A stretch of DNA of 49,636 nt, taken from positions 1-49,636 of the forward strand of contig MFSB01000023.1 of NCBI GenBank assembly GCA_001784735.1, read 5' to 3'. The position numbers and the translations under genes are program-made. Shown piece by piece: positions 40,798 through 48,654 of this stretch. Under the pieces are notes generated by a model. It was not told the origin of the DNA and did no database searches. It saw only the letters and a program-made list of their open reading frames with translations. The stretch comes from Candidatus Moranbacteria bacterium RIFCSPLOWO2_12_FULL_48_12 (GTDB lineage Bacteria > Patescibacteriota > Minisyncoccia > Moranbacterales > UBA1568). Numbering within the stretch: the first letter of the stretch is position 1; every line of letters starts with the position of its first letter.

Positions 40798-42747
40798 TTA
40801 CAATATATTTATACTTTTGTCAATACTCTTACAAAACTGCTTCTTGGAAGTAGCCAAGCCTAAAATAATCCACAACAAAAGCTGCCCCTGCTGTATATCC
40901 CAAAAGTAATGATCAAAAAGCATAATTAATATGATGACAACCAATAAGGATCGAAAAAGATAAGGCACAATAACTTTCTTGTCACTTTCTGAATACTCCA
41001 TACGCTTGGTGGCTAAAGAATGTTCCACGTGGAACATTTTTATATAACTAGACAAAGAATTGTTCCACGTGGAACATTTTTGCATTGGTAGATGGGGAAT
41101 TGTTCCACGTGGAACATTTTTACTGTTTCTCAAAAAGACAAAGGCTAAAAACCACAGAAACAAACCAATCCCGACTGAACCGGTTTCGCTGAAGATAAGC
41201 AAAAATACATTATGGATCGGCTGTAATTGCCATAATAATAACTTTTCAGTGAAAAAGTGCTGCATATCAAAGACGTATTGTCCTATACCTAAGCCTTCAA
41301 ATAAATATCCCTTAAATAAGCCTCTAATCGAATTTATATAAAATAACCGCTCTACAAATGGCTGAATGATAAAAAGCTTTAAATTAACAAAGAACACTAT
41401 CATCATCACCATAACGATTCCCCATACGATAAGTAAATGTTCCACGTGGAACATTTTGCTGAACACTCTCATTACCGATTTATAACAAATGTTCCACGTG
41501 GAACATTCAGATACATGATCGGTTGGCAAACTTTGAAATGTTCCACGTGGAACATTTTGCGCGTTACTATCCAAATGTTCCACGTGGAACATTTTGCGTA
41601 TTCCAGAAACAAGCACTATAAGCCCAATAATAAAGGCTATAATGGCAGATTTAGAAAAGCTGAAGGAAAGTGCCAACAGCTGTATAAAAATAAGCATCCT
41701 GTAGAGCCAAACACTCATAAAATGTTCCACGTGGAACATTTTAGCATTTGTAGATGGGCGGTTGTTCCACGTGGAACATTTTGTTAACAACCATGCTATA
41801 GAACTATATATTGTTCCACGTGGAACATTTGGTATATTATCGGATTGTTCCACGTGGAACATTTTTGACTTAAATATCAGCGGATAAACCATTGTTATGA
41901 GTAAAGATAGTGCCAAAAAGCCACCCAGTATGTTCGGATGAGGGAAAAATCCGTAGGATCTGATAAAAACATCACCGTTTATGACTATCTTGGCTATTCC
42001 CGGATCGTGTGCATTGAAAATACTCTCTCCCAAAATGGTTAATCCCAATGATTTTTGGCTTATAAACTGTAAAATTGCCACTATAGACTGAAAAAACCCT
42101 GAAATAATGGCTATAGTCAAGGTTATTTGTAGGATGTTCCACGTGGAACATTGTGAAAAATAACCCAGTAACTTACTTATAAATGTTCCACGTGGAACAT
42201 TTTGCACATTATTATTCAAATGTTCCACGTGGAACATTTTGGAATTGACAGATGGAAGATTGTTCCACGTGGAACATTCTTCTACTGATGCCCGCAATGT
42301 TCCACGTGGAACATTGCAAATAAGAATATAGAGATATAATAAAAACCCTTCAATAAGCCTAAAAAACGCTACCATAGCTAATGGAACACTTTCTGACCAG
42401 AAAATAGATAGCCCGGACCAAAAAATGAGGAGTGCCGGGATAAAAATAGGGAGAAGCAAATGTTCCACGTGGAACATCTTTCTCCAGTAAGATATTGACA
42501 GTATTGTAGTTTTGTTTTCTAATATATATACTCCCAAGGTCGCAACCAATAAAATATCGGAAAGATACAAAGATACGTCCAGATACTCATTGAATGAACC
42601 ATCCGGCGAAAAAACAGCGAGAACCTTGCGGATGGAGAAGGGGAAGGAAAGAAGGAAAAAGACAAATAAAATAGTATGCAAACGCACAGAAGCAAAAGCC
42701 TGCTTCAGATTGTGAGAGGATGCGTGGAATGACATAAATCGCTTCAT
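40798..42747 (-). CDS. Wzy/O-antigen-ligase-like membrane protein carrying 17 parS-like sites
   Basis: 649 aa, about 11-12 hydrophobic helices. Family marks: SYGFFPHPNILGGFLALSLL (264-283), QPIHNVFLLIFSETGSVGIG (509-528) and FDHYFWDIQQGQLLLW (611-626), as in O-antigen ligases and polymerases that join sugar chains at the membrane. Seventeen copies of a 16-bp palindrome are read in all three frames as MFHVEH, NVPRGT or CSTWN. They fill loops at about 90-97, 144-205, 295-342, 385-438 and 543-577, so the helices are intact. The protein is about 150 residues longer than needed for the fold. A TATAAT overlaps the first ATG, so translation may start at ATG 42735. Confidence 0.88.
   Translation of the reverse strand: MKRFMSFHASSHNLKQAFASVRLHTILFVFFLLSFPFSIRKVLAVFSPDGSFNEYLDVSLYLSDILLVATLGVYILENKTTILSISYWRKMFHVEHLLLPIFIPALLIFWSGLSIFWSESVPLAMVAFFRLIEGFLLYLYILICNVPRGTLRASVEECSTWNNLPSVNSKMFHVEHLNNNVQNVPRGTFISKLLGYFSQCSTWNILQITLTIAIISGFFQSIVAILQFISQKSLGLTILGESIFNAHDPGIAKIVINGDVFIRSYGFFPHPNILGGFLALSLLITMVYPLIFKSKMFHVEQSDNIPNVPRGTIYSSIAWLLTKCSTWNNRPSTNAKMFHVEHFMSVWLYRMLIFIQLLALSFSFSKSAIIAFIIGLIVLVSGIRKMFHVEHLDSNAQNVPRGTFQSLPTDHVSECSTWNICYKSVMRVFSKMFHVEHLLIVWGIVMVMMIVFFVNLKLFIIQPFVERLFYINSIRGLFKGYLFEGLGIGQYVFDMQHFFTEKLLLWQLQPIHNVFLLIFSETGSVGIGLFLWFLAFVFLRNSKNVPRGTIPHLPMQKCSTWNNSLSSYIKMFHVEHSLATKRMEYSESDKKVIVPYLFRSLLVVIILIMLFDHYFWDIQQGQLLLWIILGLATSKKQFCKSIDKSINIL
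41021..42476. repeat. Array of 17 identical parS-like sites
   Basis: TGTTCCACGTGGAACA starts at 41021, 41061, 41101, 41438, 41490, 41539, 41576, 41723, 41763, 41812, 41846, 42135, 42184, 42221, 42261, 42298 and 42461. All 17 are identical and followed by T. It matches the ParB-site consensus TGTTNCACGTGNAACA. Four clusters of 3-5 sites plus one single site. Spacers are 18-36 bp inside clusters and fall into related but diverged types. No other copy is in the window. No parA or parB gene is in the window. Confidence 0.9.
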
Positions 42748-42914
42748 TATAACGAAAACTTTGGATCTGTGAATGCCCCTGCCATTGACGAATCAGCCAA
42801 AGCCAGTATGATTAGAAAGTATAGCGATAGACATTTGACACAGTTGAGAGCGCTCATCCATGAGTATACCTTGTCAAAGCTGATTATCAAATAGAAGTAC
42901 GGGCGCTTTTTAAC

Positions 42915-42987
<73 letters not shown>

Positions 42988-43087
42988 CCCCGTTAGAGAA
43001 AAACATCGATCGTTTTAAGCATTCCTGAAGGTTTTCTTGAAGAGCCGCTTCTGAACCATGAATGATGTCTGTTTTTCTCTGACGGGA
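42988..43087. mobile_element. CCCCGTTA-family element E7 at the 3' end of tRNA-Ala
   Basis: 100 bp. Ends CCCCGTTAGAGAAAAACA and TGTTTTTCTCTGACGGGA (one G-T mismatch). TCCA, the last four bases of the tRNA, is repeated immediately after the element (42984-42987 and 43088-43091). Confidence 0.85.
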
Positions 43088-43111
43088 TCCACATCACACA
43101 ATACAAACGAG

Positions 43112-43142
43112 AAAAGAGTATTGGTGTGGAATACTCTTTTTT
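43112..43142 (+). terminator. Intrinsic terminator after tRNA-Ala and E7
   Basis: AAAAGAGTATT pairs with AATACTCTTTT, followed by TTAC. Confidence 0.8.
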
Positions 43143-43164
43143 ACTATCCTGAAAAAACAGCCCC

Positions 43165-43232
43165 GCCACTGTAGTTCAATGGATTAGAGCTATCCCGTCC
43201 GTCCTAAGGGAGAGATGGAGGGGTTCCTGCCC
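43165..43232 (+). pseudogene. Degenerate tRNA-Arg copy
   Basis: Shares TTCAATGGATTAGAGCTATC and the following CCGTCC...TAAGGGAGAGATGG with the intact tRNA-Arg 80 bp downstream. It has a 4-nt duplication (GTCC) in the anticodon loop and a truncated T-arm, and its acceptor ends do not pair. Confidence 0.75.
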
Positions 43233-43244
43233 ACCAGCGCGTAT

Positions 43245-43317
43245 GCCTCTATAGCTCAATGGATTAGAGCTATCCCGTCCTAAGGGAGAGATGGGGGTTC
43301 GATTCCCTCTAGGGGCA
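43245..43317 (+). tRNA. tRNA-Arg (CCT)
   Basis: Acceptor GCCTCTA/TAGGGGC (one G-T pair), anticodon loop GTCCTAA with anticodon CCT, T-arm GGGGG-TTCGATT-CCCTC. One mismatch at the top of the anticodon stem. It lies just before rbfA. Confidence 0.9.
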
Positions 43318-43350
43318 CAAAAAACCACTCAAATTATTGTCTTCATCTCT

Positions 43351-43686
43351 ATGTCTTCGATGCGCATCATAAAAGTAAATGAGCTTATTCGCAAGCTTCT
43401 GGGCGAGATCATGGAACGTGAGCTCAGCCTGAAAACAGGGGTGTTTATTACGATTGCCAAGATTGACACATCGAGAGATCTCCGCTATACTCGCATGTTC
43501 ATCAGCGTCTTTCCGGAAGAGGAAACGCACTATGTCACAGAAACATTAAAAAAGGAAATCCCGAAAATCCAGAAGCACCTCTATAGCAAGCTCCATATGA
43601 AGCCTCTGCCGAAATTATCATTTGAAATAGACAAAACAGCCCAAGAAGCAGACAAAGTGGAGAAACTATTGAAAGAAATTTTTTAG
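43351..43686 (+). CDS. rbfA: 30S ribosome-binding factor A
   Basis: 111 aa from ATG at 43351; the frame overlaps the tRNA further upstream. The KH-like fold is indicated by NELIRKLLGEIMERELSLKTGVFITIAKIDTSRDLRYTRMFISVFP, ending in the usual FEIDKTAQEADKVEKLL. RbfA helps 30S maturation at the 16S 5' end. It precedes nrnA, a common arrangement. Confidence 0.93.
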   Translation: MSSMRIIKVNELIRKLLGEIMERELSLKTGVFITIAKIDTSRDLRYTRMFISVFPEEETHYVTETLKKEIPKIQKHLYSKLHMKPLPKLSFEIDKTAQEADKVEKLLKEIF

Positions 43687-43849
43687 CTTGTTAGAGGGAT
43701 TATTCAGGGTTATCCACACGTTATGCCCAGTGGCACAACTTAAAAAGTGAAGACTTTAATAAGCTCCAATAAAATAGCGAAGTTATAAAAATAGGGCAGC
43801 ATGATTTTGAAAATGTAGCTAATAATTGTTTTAAGTTGTTCCACTGGGT

Positions 43850-44809
43850 ATGCAAAACTTCGATTCTGAATTTCATACGCTTGAATATATCATATTAAAA
43901 TCAAAGCGAGTGCTCCTGTTCGCGCATAGCCGGCCGGATCCGGATACCGTCGGAGCCAACCTTGCCCTGACCGAATACGTCAAAAACTGTGGAAAACACG
44001 TGGATATCGCCTGTTTCGATGCTTTTCCCGATACCCTCAAGTCTTTGCGAGAGGAAATATTTTTTCATCCCGACCAACTCGATCTCGGGAGCTATGATGC
44101 CGTCATCGCTTGCGATAGCGTTGATCGCGGTTTTGATAAGATTGTGGAGGCGCTAGCGCCAGAACAAGTAGTAGTACTCATCGACCATCACCCCAATATC
44201 AACATAACCGGTGATGTTATGATGATTGATGCGGAATATTCTTCGTCGTCCGAACTGGTCTATCTTTTTTTCTCGGCGATACATACCAAAGTCACCAAGT
44301 CGATGGCGACGATGCTCCTTATGGGAATCCTCTTTGATACTGGTAGTTTTCAGCACGGAGGAGTTTCACCTCAAGTGATGGAGATTGCCGCGGATCTCGT
44401 GAGAAAAGGAGCGCCGCTTGCCAAGATTACAAAAGTTATTTTTACGAATAAGAACATCGCCGCGCTCAAACTGTGGGGAAGAGCCTTCGAGAAAGCGCAC
44501 TTCAACCAAAAAAATGGCATGCTCGTCACCGCTATCACGAAGAAGGATGTCGAAGAATGCCGCGCCTCCGTCGAAGATATTTACCAAGTCACTTCCATCT
44601 TAAGCGCCGTGCCGGATGCGAAATTCGCTCTCGTCCTTTCCGAGCGCGCTGGCAATATCGTCCGGGCCAGCCTGCGTTCGATGGAACAGCATGGCGTCGA
44701 TGTCTCCGCTATCGCAGAGCAGTTCGGCGGGGGAGGCCACAAGCTCGCCTCAGGCTTTGAGATCCATGGCAAGCTCGTCGAAACCCAGGATGGATGGATG
44801 GTGACCTAA
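43850..44809 (+). CDS. nrnA: DHH-family phosphoesterase NrnA-like
   Basis: 319 aa. Metal motifs: HSRPDPDTVGANLAL (motif I), ACDSVD (II), the DHHPN motif (III) and ILFDTGSFQH (IV), then the C-terminal DHHA1 GGGGHKLASGF. NrnA-type enzymes degrade short RNAs and 3'-phosphoadenosine-5'-phosphate, though related DHH proteins hydrolyse cyclic dinucleotides. The protein follows rbfA. Confidence 0.92.
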   Translation: MQNFDSEFHTLEYIILKSKRVLLFAHSRPDPDTVGANLALTEYVKNCGKHVDIACFDAFPDTLKSLREEIFFHPDQLDLGSYDAVIACDSVDRGFDKIVEALAPEQVVVLIDHHPNINITGDVMMIDAEYSSSSELVYLFFSAIHTKVTKSMATMLLMGILFDTGSFQHGGVSPQVMEIAADLVRKGAPLAKITKVIFTNKNIAALKLWGRAFEKAHFNQKNGMLVTAITKKDVEECRASVEDIYQVTSILSAVPDAKFALVLSERAGNIVRASLRSMEQHGVDVSAIAEQFGGGGHKLASGFEIHGKLVETQDGWMVT

Positions 44810-44852
44810 GCTCGAGCAAAAACGAGCAGACAATAATTCGAAAATTGAGAAT

Positions 44853-45446
44853 ATGAATAAACAAGAAACCCTCGATGCCTTGAATGAAAGAATGTCGCTC
44901 CAGTGCGATTGTTCTTTGCGTATCCAGGCAACCCAGGCCGTGCCAGGGGACGGAAGCGCTTTGGCAGAAATTCTTTTCATCGGCGAAGCGCCGGGGAAAA
45001 ATGAGGATCTCCAAGGCATCCCCTTCATCGGCGCGGCAGGAAAATTCCTTTCGGAAATGCTCGCCACTATAGAGCTCAAGCGCGAAGATATCTATATCAC
45101 CAACATCGTGAAGTATCGCCCGCCTAATAACCGCGATCCGCTCCCGGAAGAAATCAGCGCATGCCTGCCCTCGCTCTATAAACAAATAAAAATCATCCGG
45201 CCGAAGATCATCGTAACGCTCGGGCGGCATGCTATGGAACATTTCATTCCAGGCAAGAAAATTTCCTTGGTCCACGGCCAGGCTTTCCGCCGGGCGCTGC
45301 CGGGTATCGGGTCGCAGGTATTTTTCGTCCTCTATCATCCTGCGGCCGCCCTCTACAACGGCAGCCTGCGCGCTACCCTCATCGAAGACTTCAAAAAAAT
45401 TCCCAAAGTTTTGGAAAAAATAAAAGAGGGAAATCACGAAAAATGA
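44853..45446 (+). CDS. Uracil-DNA glycosylase, family 4-like
   Basis: 197 aa. Active-site motif GEAPG (44-48) with GKNEDLQGIPFIGAAG, and HPAAAL (162-167). The family usually holds a 4Fe-4S cluster with four cysteines. Here the first pair is spaced CxC (18, 20) rather than CxxC, the cysteine of the VKCRPP motif is Tyr88, and only Cys104 is conventional, so the cluster is probably absent or altered. It removes uracil from DNA. A hairpin overlaps its stop. Confidence 0.88.
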   Translation: MNKQETLDALNERMSLQCDCSLRIQATQAVPGDGSALAEILFIGEAPGKNEDLQGIPFIGAAGKFLSEMLATIELKREDIYITNIVKYRPPNNRDPLPEEISACLPSLYKQIKIIRPKIIVTLGRHAMEHFIPGKKISLVHGQAFRRALPGIGSQVFFVLYHPAAALYNGSLRATLIEDFKKIPKVLEKIKEGNHEK

Positions 45447-45455
45447 TTTCCCTCT
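45425..45455 (+). terminator. Hairpin terminator at the glycosylase stop
   Basis: AGAGGGAAATCA pairs with TGATTTCCCTCT (12 bp); the stop codon TGA is in the second arm. T-run is weak (ACGTTTT). Confidence 0.6.
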
Positions 45456-45488
45456 ACGTTTTCCGATCATGTTCTCCATCGATGCTCA

Positions 45489-46679
45489 CTACACCATGTG
45501 AGCTTTTGGTATCTCGAGCAAGTATCTGATTAGCTCGTCAACCGATCGGATATCCGAGAAAGGAAGTTGTCCCGAACCGCGGAAACAGATCCCTTGTTTT
45601 ACGTTCCCATGAAATGCGTTGGCGAGCAGGGACTCTATGCAGAACCGACCTGCCGTTGTCGGCTCCATATCGCAAAGGCCGCAGTAGGAAAGGCAGCTCA
45701 CGCCTCGCCGGCACATATTCCGCGTGATGTGAGCGCTTTGGATAGCCTTTTCTCGTTTGAGATAGCCCTCGAGCCAGGGTGTTGCGACCGCCCTCGCGGG
45801 AAGCCCTGCCGTACTCATAAAGACCCGCATATCTTCGGGTGTAGCGGCGAGGAGCACGTGTTTGAAGTTGGGATGTGCGTCGCCTTCTTCCGTAACGGCA
45901 AAAGCGGTGCCGATCTGCACCGCAGAAGCTCCCAGGGAGAGAATCTCGCGGATCTTTTCGGGAGAATTGATGCCTCCAGCGACAATTACGGGTATCTCTC
46001 CTTTCGCGATGCCGAGCTCAGCAAAAACTTTAAAGACCTCGGGAAGAACGATCGGAAAGTCGAACCTTACATCCGCCACTGCCGCCACATTCTTAGCACC
46101 CAGATGTCCACCCGCACGACCGGGATGTTCGATTACGATGGCATCGGGCAGACGGTGGTAACGACCCATCCAGCGCTTGAGAACGACAAAAACCCCTCGA
46201 GCTTCCGAAAGTATCGGGATCAGCGCCACATCCGGATACTCTTTGGTAAGCTTCGGTAAATCAAAGGGAAGCCCCGCTCCCATGACGATCGCATTAACCC
46301 TGCTTTTACAAGCCTGGCGCACGTGATCTTCCCATTCGGTTATCGCTTTCATCACATTGACAGCAAGAAATCCTTCTTTGCCACAGATGTCCCGCGCCAA
46401 CGCAATCTCTCGGCGGAGCGCTTCCAAATTGGCTTCGATAACAAGGGCATTGTCACGGCTCTCTTCAGTGCGCGCGAGGAGATCGGGATGAAGCTGGCGT
46501 AGTTCCACGCTGGCAATCGTTCCCATCGCCCCCAATTTTTCGCCCGTCGCATCGATTACCCTCGGTTTTGCAACCGTTCCTGCTAATCTGTGGGCCGAAA
46601 TGGCCACTCCCATCCCGCCTTGCACTACGGGAAGAAGTTTTTTTCCTTTAATGTGAAATGTTTGTTCAAAAAGTAGCAT
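45489..46679 (-). CDS. Nitronate monooxygenase family FMN protein
   Basis: About 396 aa from ATG at 46679, which has AGAAGGAG 5 nt upstream; the longer frame to 46760 lacks support. TIM-barrel FMN-dependent family: VVQGGMGVAIS near the start, NVMKAITEW, IVMGAGLP, IEHPGRAGGHLG and VIVAGGI. Later LGASAVQIGTAFAVTEE is the phosphate-binding end. A C-terminal Cys-rich part (NMCRRGVSCLSYCGLCD) is unusual for short members. Family members oxidise nitronates; some are enoyl-ACP reductase-like. Substrate unknown. Confidence 0.85.
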   Translation of the reverse strand: MLLFEQTFHIKGKKLLPVVQGGMGVAISAHRLAGTVAKPRVIDATGEKLGAMGTIASVELRQLHPDLLARTEESRDNALVIEANLEALRREIALARDICGKEGFLAVNVMKAITEWEDHVRQACKSRVNAIVMGAGLPFDLPKLTKEYPDVALIPILSEARGVFVVLKRWMGRYHRLPDAIVIEHPGRAGGHLGAKNVAAVADVRFDFPIVLPEVFKVFAELGIAKGEIPVIVAGGINSPEKIREILSLGASAVQIGTAFAVTEEGDAHPNFKHVLLAATPEDMRVFMSTAGLPARAVATPWLEGYLKREKAIQSAHITRNMCRRGVSCLSYCGLCDMEPTTAGRFCIESLLANAFHGNVKQGICFRGSGQLPFSDIRSVDELIRYLLEIPKAHMV

Positions 46680-46764
46680 GTGAGCTCCTTCTATCGTTGT
46701 TAAAGAATGTCCTGCAGTAGACAAAGCATACCAGAAAACGGCGCTTTGACAAAAAGCCATCCTG

Positions 46765-46805
46765 ATAAAAAAGGACTCCGCCTAGCGTTTTAGCTAGGGG
46801 AGTCG
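46765..46805 (-). terminator. Intrinsic terminator
   Basis: GGACTCCGCCTAGC (46773-46786) pairs with GCTAGG...GGAGTC (46793-46804), followed on the minus strand by CTTTTTTATC. It ends the transcript of the hypothetical gene at 46831-47415. Confidence 0.9.
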
Positions 46806-46830
46806 TGTCGTAATAAAACGCTTGTTGCAG

Positions 46831-47415
46831 TTAGCAGGCGAAAAGTCTCGCATTTTGGCCCACATTAACCCTCAAGGTGTAAGGGAGAGCATCGGCTAGG
46901 GCAGGAATCAAAAATGGATAGCGTCCTTTGTTTTCGAGAATCCACCTTTCAACATCGCCTACACCGACGCGGATATCCATACCATACTCACCCTCAAATT
47001 GAGTATAGTACAGCCAGGCAATATCCCTCCTAAAAACCATCTCAGGAATGTTGCCCTTCACACAGTTGATTTTCAGTTCAGTTAACCAGTCCCTATTCAC
47101 TACATATTGCGAGGTCGGGAAAAGAACTTTCCTGAAATAAGCCGATTGCTTTACTTGGGCGATTCGCCCAAGATACAAATACTTTCCGCCAATCTTTTTT
47201 TCACTGCTTGCATACCTGTACACGATTAGTACCGGCTCTCCTTGGTGGCAGGCAAAACGCTCGGCTAAAGTCCGAAAAAAACGTCGGCGCAAGATCATAA
47301 CCCGGATACGCGCCATAAAGCTCGGCCAAATTTTCGGATCGAGGTGCCGTATATCTGCCTTACCGATCAAGCCGGTAAGCCGTTCTCGCGTACTCAGCCC
47401 TTTCTGTGCACTCAT
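46831..47415 (-). CDS. Hypothetical protein
   Basis: About 194 aa from ATG at 47415; the longer frame overlaps tRNA-Leu and is not credible. Basic N-terminal half (RIRVMILRRRFFRTLAERF), then a region with GDVERWILENKGRYPFLIPAL. No family recognised. A clear terminator follows. Confidence 0.6.
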   Translation of the reverse strand: MSAQKGLSTRERLTGLIGKADIRHLDPKIWPSFMARIRVMILRRRFFRTLAERFACHQGEPVLIVYRYASSEKKIGGKYLYLGRIAQVKQSAYFRKVLFPTSQYVVNRDWLTELKINCVKGNIPEMVFRRDIAWLYYTQFEGEYGMDIRVGVGDVERWILENKGRYPFLIPALADALPYTLRVNVGQNARLFAC

Positions 47416-47512
47416 GGGACATTCTTTCCTAAAAAAGATTATTAAGATTACGCTCTGTAAATTCATTAAAACAATAAATTTGCCAAACGGCAAATTTGTC
47501 GCTTTTTGGTTG

Positions 47513-47594
47513 TGGGTCAGGTGGGACTCGAACCCACACGCCTTTCGGGCACAACATTTTAAGTGTCGCGCGTATACCATTCCGCCACTGACCC
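47513..47594 (-). tRNA. tRNA-Leu (TAA)
   Basis: Class II tRNA with a long variable arm. Acceptor GGGTCAG/CTGACCC; on the tRNA strand the anticodon loop contains TTAA with anticodon TAA; T-arm GTGGG-TTCGAGT-CCCAC. Discriminator A. Confidence 0.93.
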
Positions 47595-47649
47595 CTATTT
47601 GTGTCTTTACCAAATTCCGGATTCCAGATTCAAAATTCTTTTTATTATG

Positions 47650-47720
47650 AGGTCCGGAGCGGAGTTGAACCGCTTTAAAAGGTTTTGCAGACCTTTGCCT
47701 AACCGATCGGCCACCGGACC
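47650..47720 (-). tRNA. tRNA-Cys (GCA)
   Basis: Acceptor GGTCCGG/CCGGACC, anticodon loop CTGCAAA (anticodon GCA), discriminator U as expected for Cys. It lies about 55 bp upstream of tRNA-Leu on the same strand, with a shared promoter. Confidence 0.95.
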
Positions 47721-47742
47721 TTTTATCAAACAGAACATCGTC

Positions 47743-47771
47743 AGTCTATCGAAGTTGGAGGAGGGCGTCAA
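47743..47771 (-). promoter_or_regulatory. tRNA-Cys/tRNA-Leu promoter
   Basis: TTGACG (47766-47771) and TAGACT (47743-47748), 17-bp spacer; predicted start about 16 bp before tRNA-Cys. The E8 element begins 4 bp upstream of the -35. Confidence 0.75.
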
Positions 47772-47775
47772 TTCA

Positions 47776-47885
47776 CCCCGTTAGATATTCAAGACAGTCT
47801 CTACTATGTAAAATACTGTAAGGCGAAGCCGCCTTACGGCTCTGATAAATTTTTACTACACACGCTCACTAAATATCTCACGGGA
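47776..47885. mobile_element. CCCCGTTA-family element E8 (with core hairpin)
   Basis: About 110 bp. Ends CCCCGTTAGATATT and AATATCTCACGGGA. Core GTAAGGCGAAGCCGCC followed by TTACGGCTCT. It lies just upstream of the tRNA-Cys promoter. Confidence 0.85.
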
Positions 47886-47887
47886 CA

Positions 47888-47922
47888 AGAAAACACCCCG
47901 CTTGAGTAGCAGGGTGTTTTCT
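47888..47922. terminator. Bidirectional terminator
   Basis: AGAAAACACCC pairs with GGGTGTTTTCT, T-rich on both sides. It ends the 3D-domain gene. Confidence 0.85.
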
Positions 47923-47930
47923 GTTTTGTT

Positions 47931-48482
47931 TTACTCTATCACTTGCGCCACCAAGTTGCGGCGACCGAAAGCGAAAGCTTCCGCTTTGGTCTTCACATAG
48001 ATATCGAAGTGATTGCCTTTGATAGCTCCGCCGCGGTCTTCACAGCGGAGTTCTCCCACGCCTTCAATACTGACCTTGGTACCAAAAGGAAAAGCCGGCG
48101 GACAAGCAAGCGTCCGTTTTTCAGCTACCTTTAGTCCGGAAGCGGTAATGCCGTCGTTCTTGCCGCACTCATCAGCCGCCGCCGTATAGGCAGAAGCGTT
48201 GATGACAAACTTCTCTTTTGGAAGAGCTGCCCATTTATCAGCCTGTTTTTGCTTCCAACGCTTGAGAGTTTTTTCCTCGAAAGACATCGGGGCGGGAGCC
48301 GCTGCCAGCGTCTGCTTGTCTTCAACCAGGAATGTCCAATCCAGTAAGAATGGGTCATTTTTGAAGTCATAGAGGCTCGGCAGGGGAAGCTCAACTTTGG
48401 TTTCCGCGGCCTGAACAGTGTTTATATTGGAAAGGATCACGATCATGGCTACAGCGAAAAGAAAACCTTTTCGAAATATCAT
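47931..48482 (-). CDS. Secreted 3D-domain cell-wall protein
   Basis: 183 aa. A signal peptide (about 1-26) is followed by a short region and a C-terminal 3D domain (about 95-183): SAYTAAADECG, FGTKVSIEGVG, CEDRGGAIKGNHFDIYV. The DRGG and FDIY motifs match the double-psi barrel of YocH/YuiC-like proteins and MltA-type lytic transglycosylases that act on peptidoglycan. Promoter TTGACT-N17-TAGGAT upstream, with a long REP-rich leader of about 140 nt. Confidence 0.9.
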   Translation of the reverse strand: MIFRKGFLFAVAMIVILSNINTVQAAETKVELPLPSLYDFKNDPFLLDWTFLVEDKQTLAAAPAPMSFEEKTLKRWKQKQADKWAALPKEKFVINASAYTAAADECGKNDGITASGLKVAEKRTLACPPAFPFGTKVSIEGVGELRCEDRGGAIKGNHFDIYVKTKAEAFAFGRRNLVAQVIE

Positions 48483-48494
48483 AGATTGCTCTTA

Positions 48495-48612
48495 CGGATG
48501 AGCCGTCCTTTGGCGAGCCTCGACCAATCAACCTGATTGGGCGGGCTGCAACCCTCGGAAGGGCGACGGGCCGGCTTTGGGTCGAGCCTCGCCTACTGGC
48601 GGGCTGGCTTTT
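48495..48612. repeat. Compound GC-rich REP-like cluster, copy R7
   Basis: Two related palindromic units (GAGCCGTCCTTTGGCGAGCC and GTCGAGCCTCGCCTACTGGC) in the leader of the 3D-domain gene, with further hairpin sequence (ACCCTCGGAAGGG) between them. Confidence 0.6.
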
Positions 48613-48625
48613 TGGCCAACTGAAC

Positions 48626-48654
48626 ATCCTAGCACAAAAACAGAAACAAGTCAA
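48626..48654 (-). promoter_or_regulatory. Promoter of the 3D-domain gene
   Basis: TTGACT (48649-48654) and TAGGAT (48626-48631), 17-bp spacer. TCAA, the reverse of TTGA in this -35, is one of the two target duplications of E9. Confidence 0.75.

Noticed and set aside
41021..42476. CRISPR array
   Set aside because: The repeat is a 16-bp perfect palindrome inside a continuous membrane-protein frame; spacers are 18-36 bp, related to one another, and there are gaps of up to 320 bp. No cas genes are present.
42733..42894. Fragment of a lost gene on the plus strand before tRNA-Ala
   Set aside because: About 53 stop-free codons ending in TAG look protein-like near the end, but there is no start, motif or neighbour to support it.
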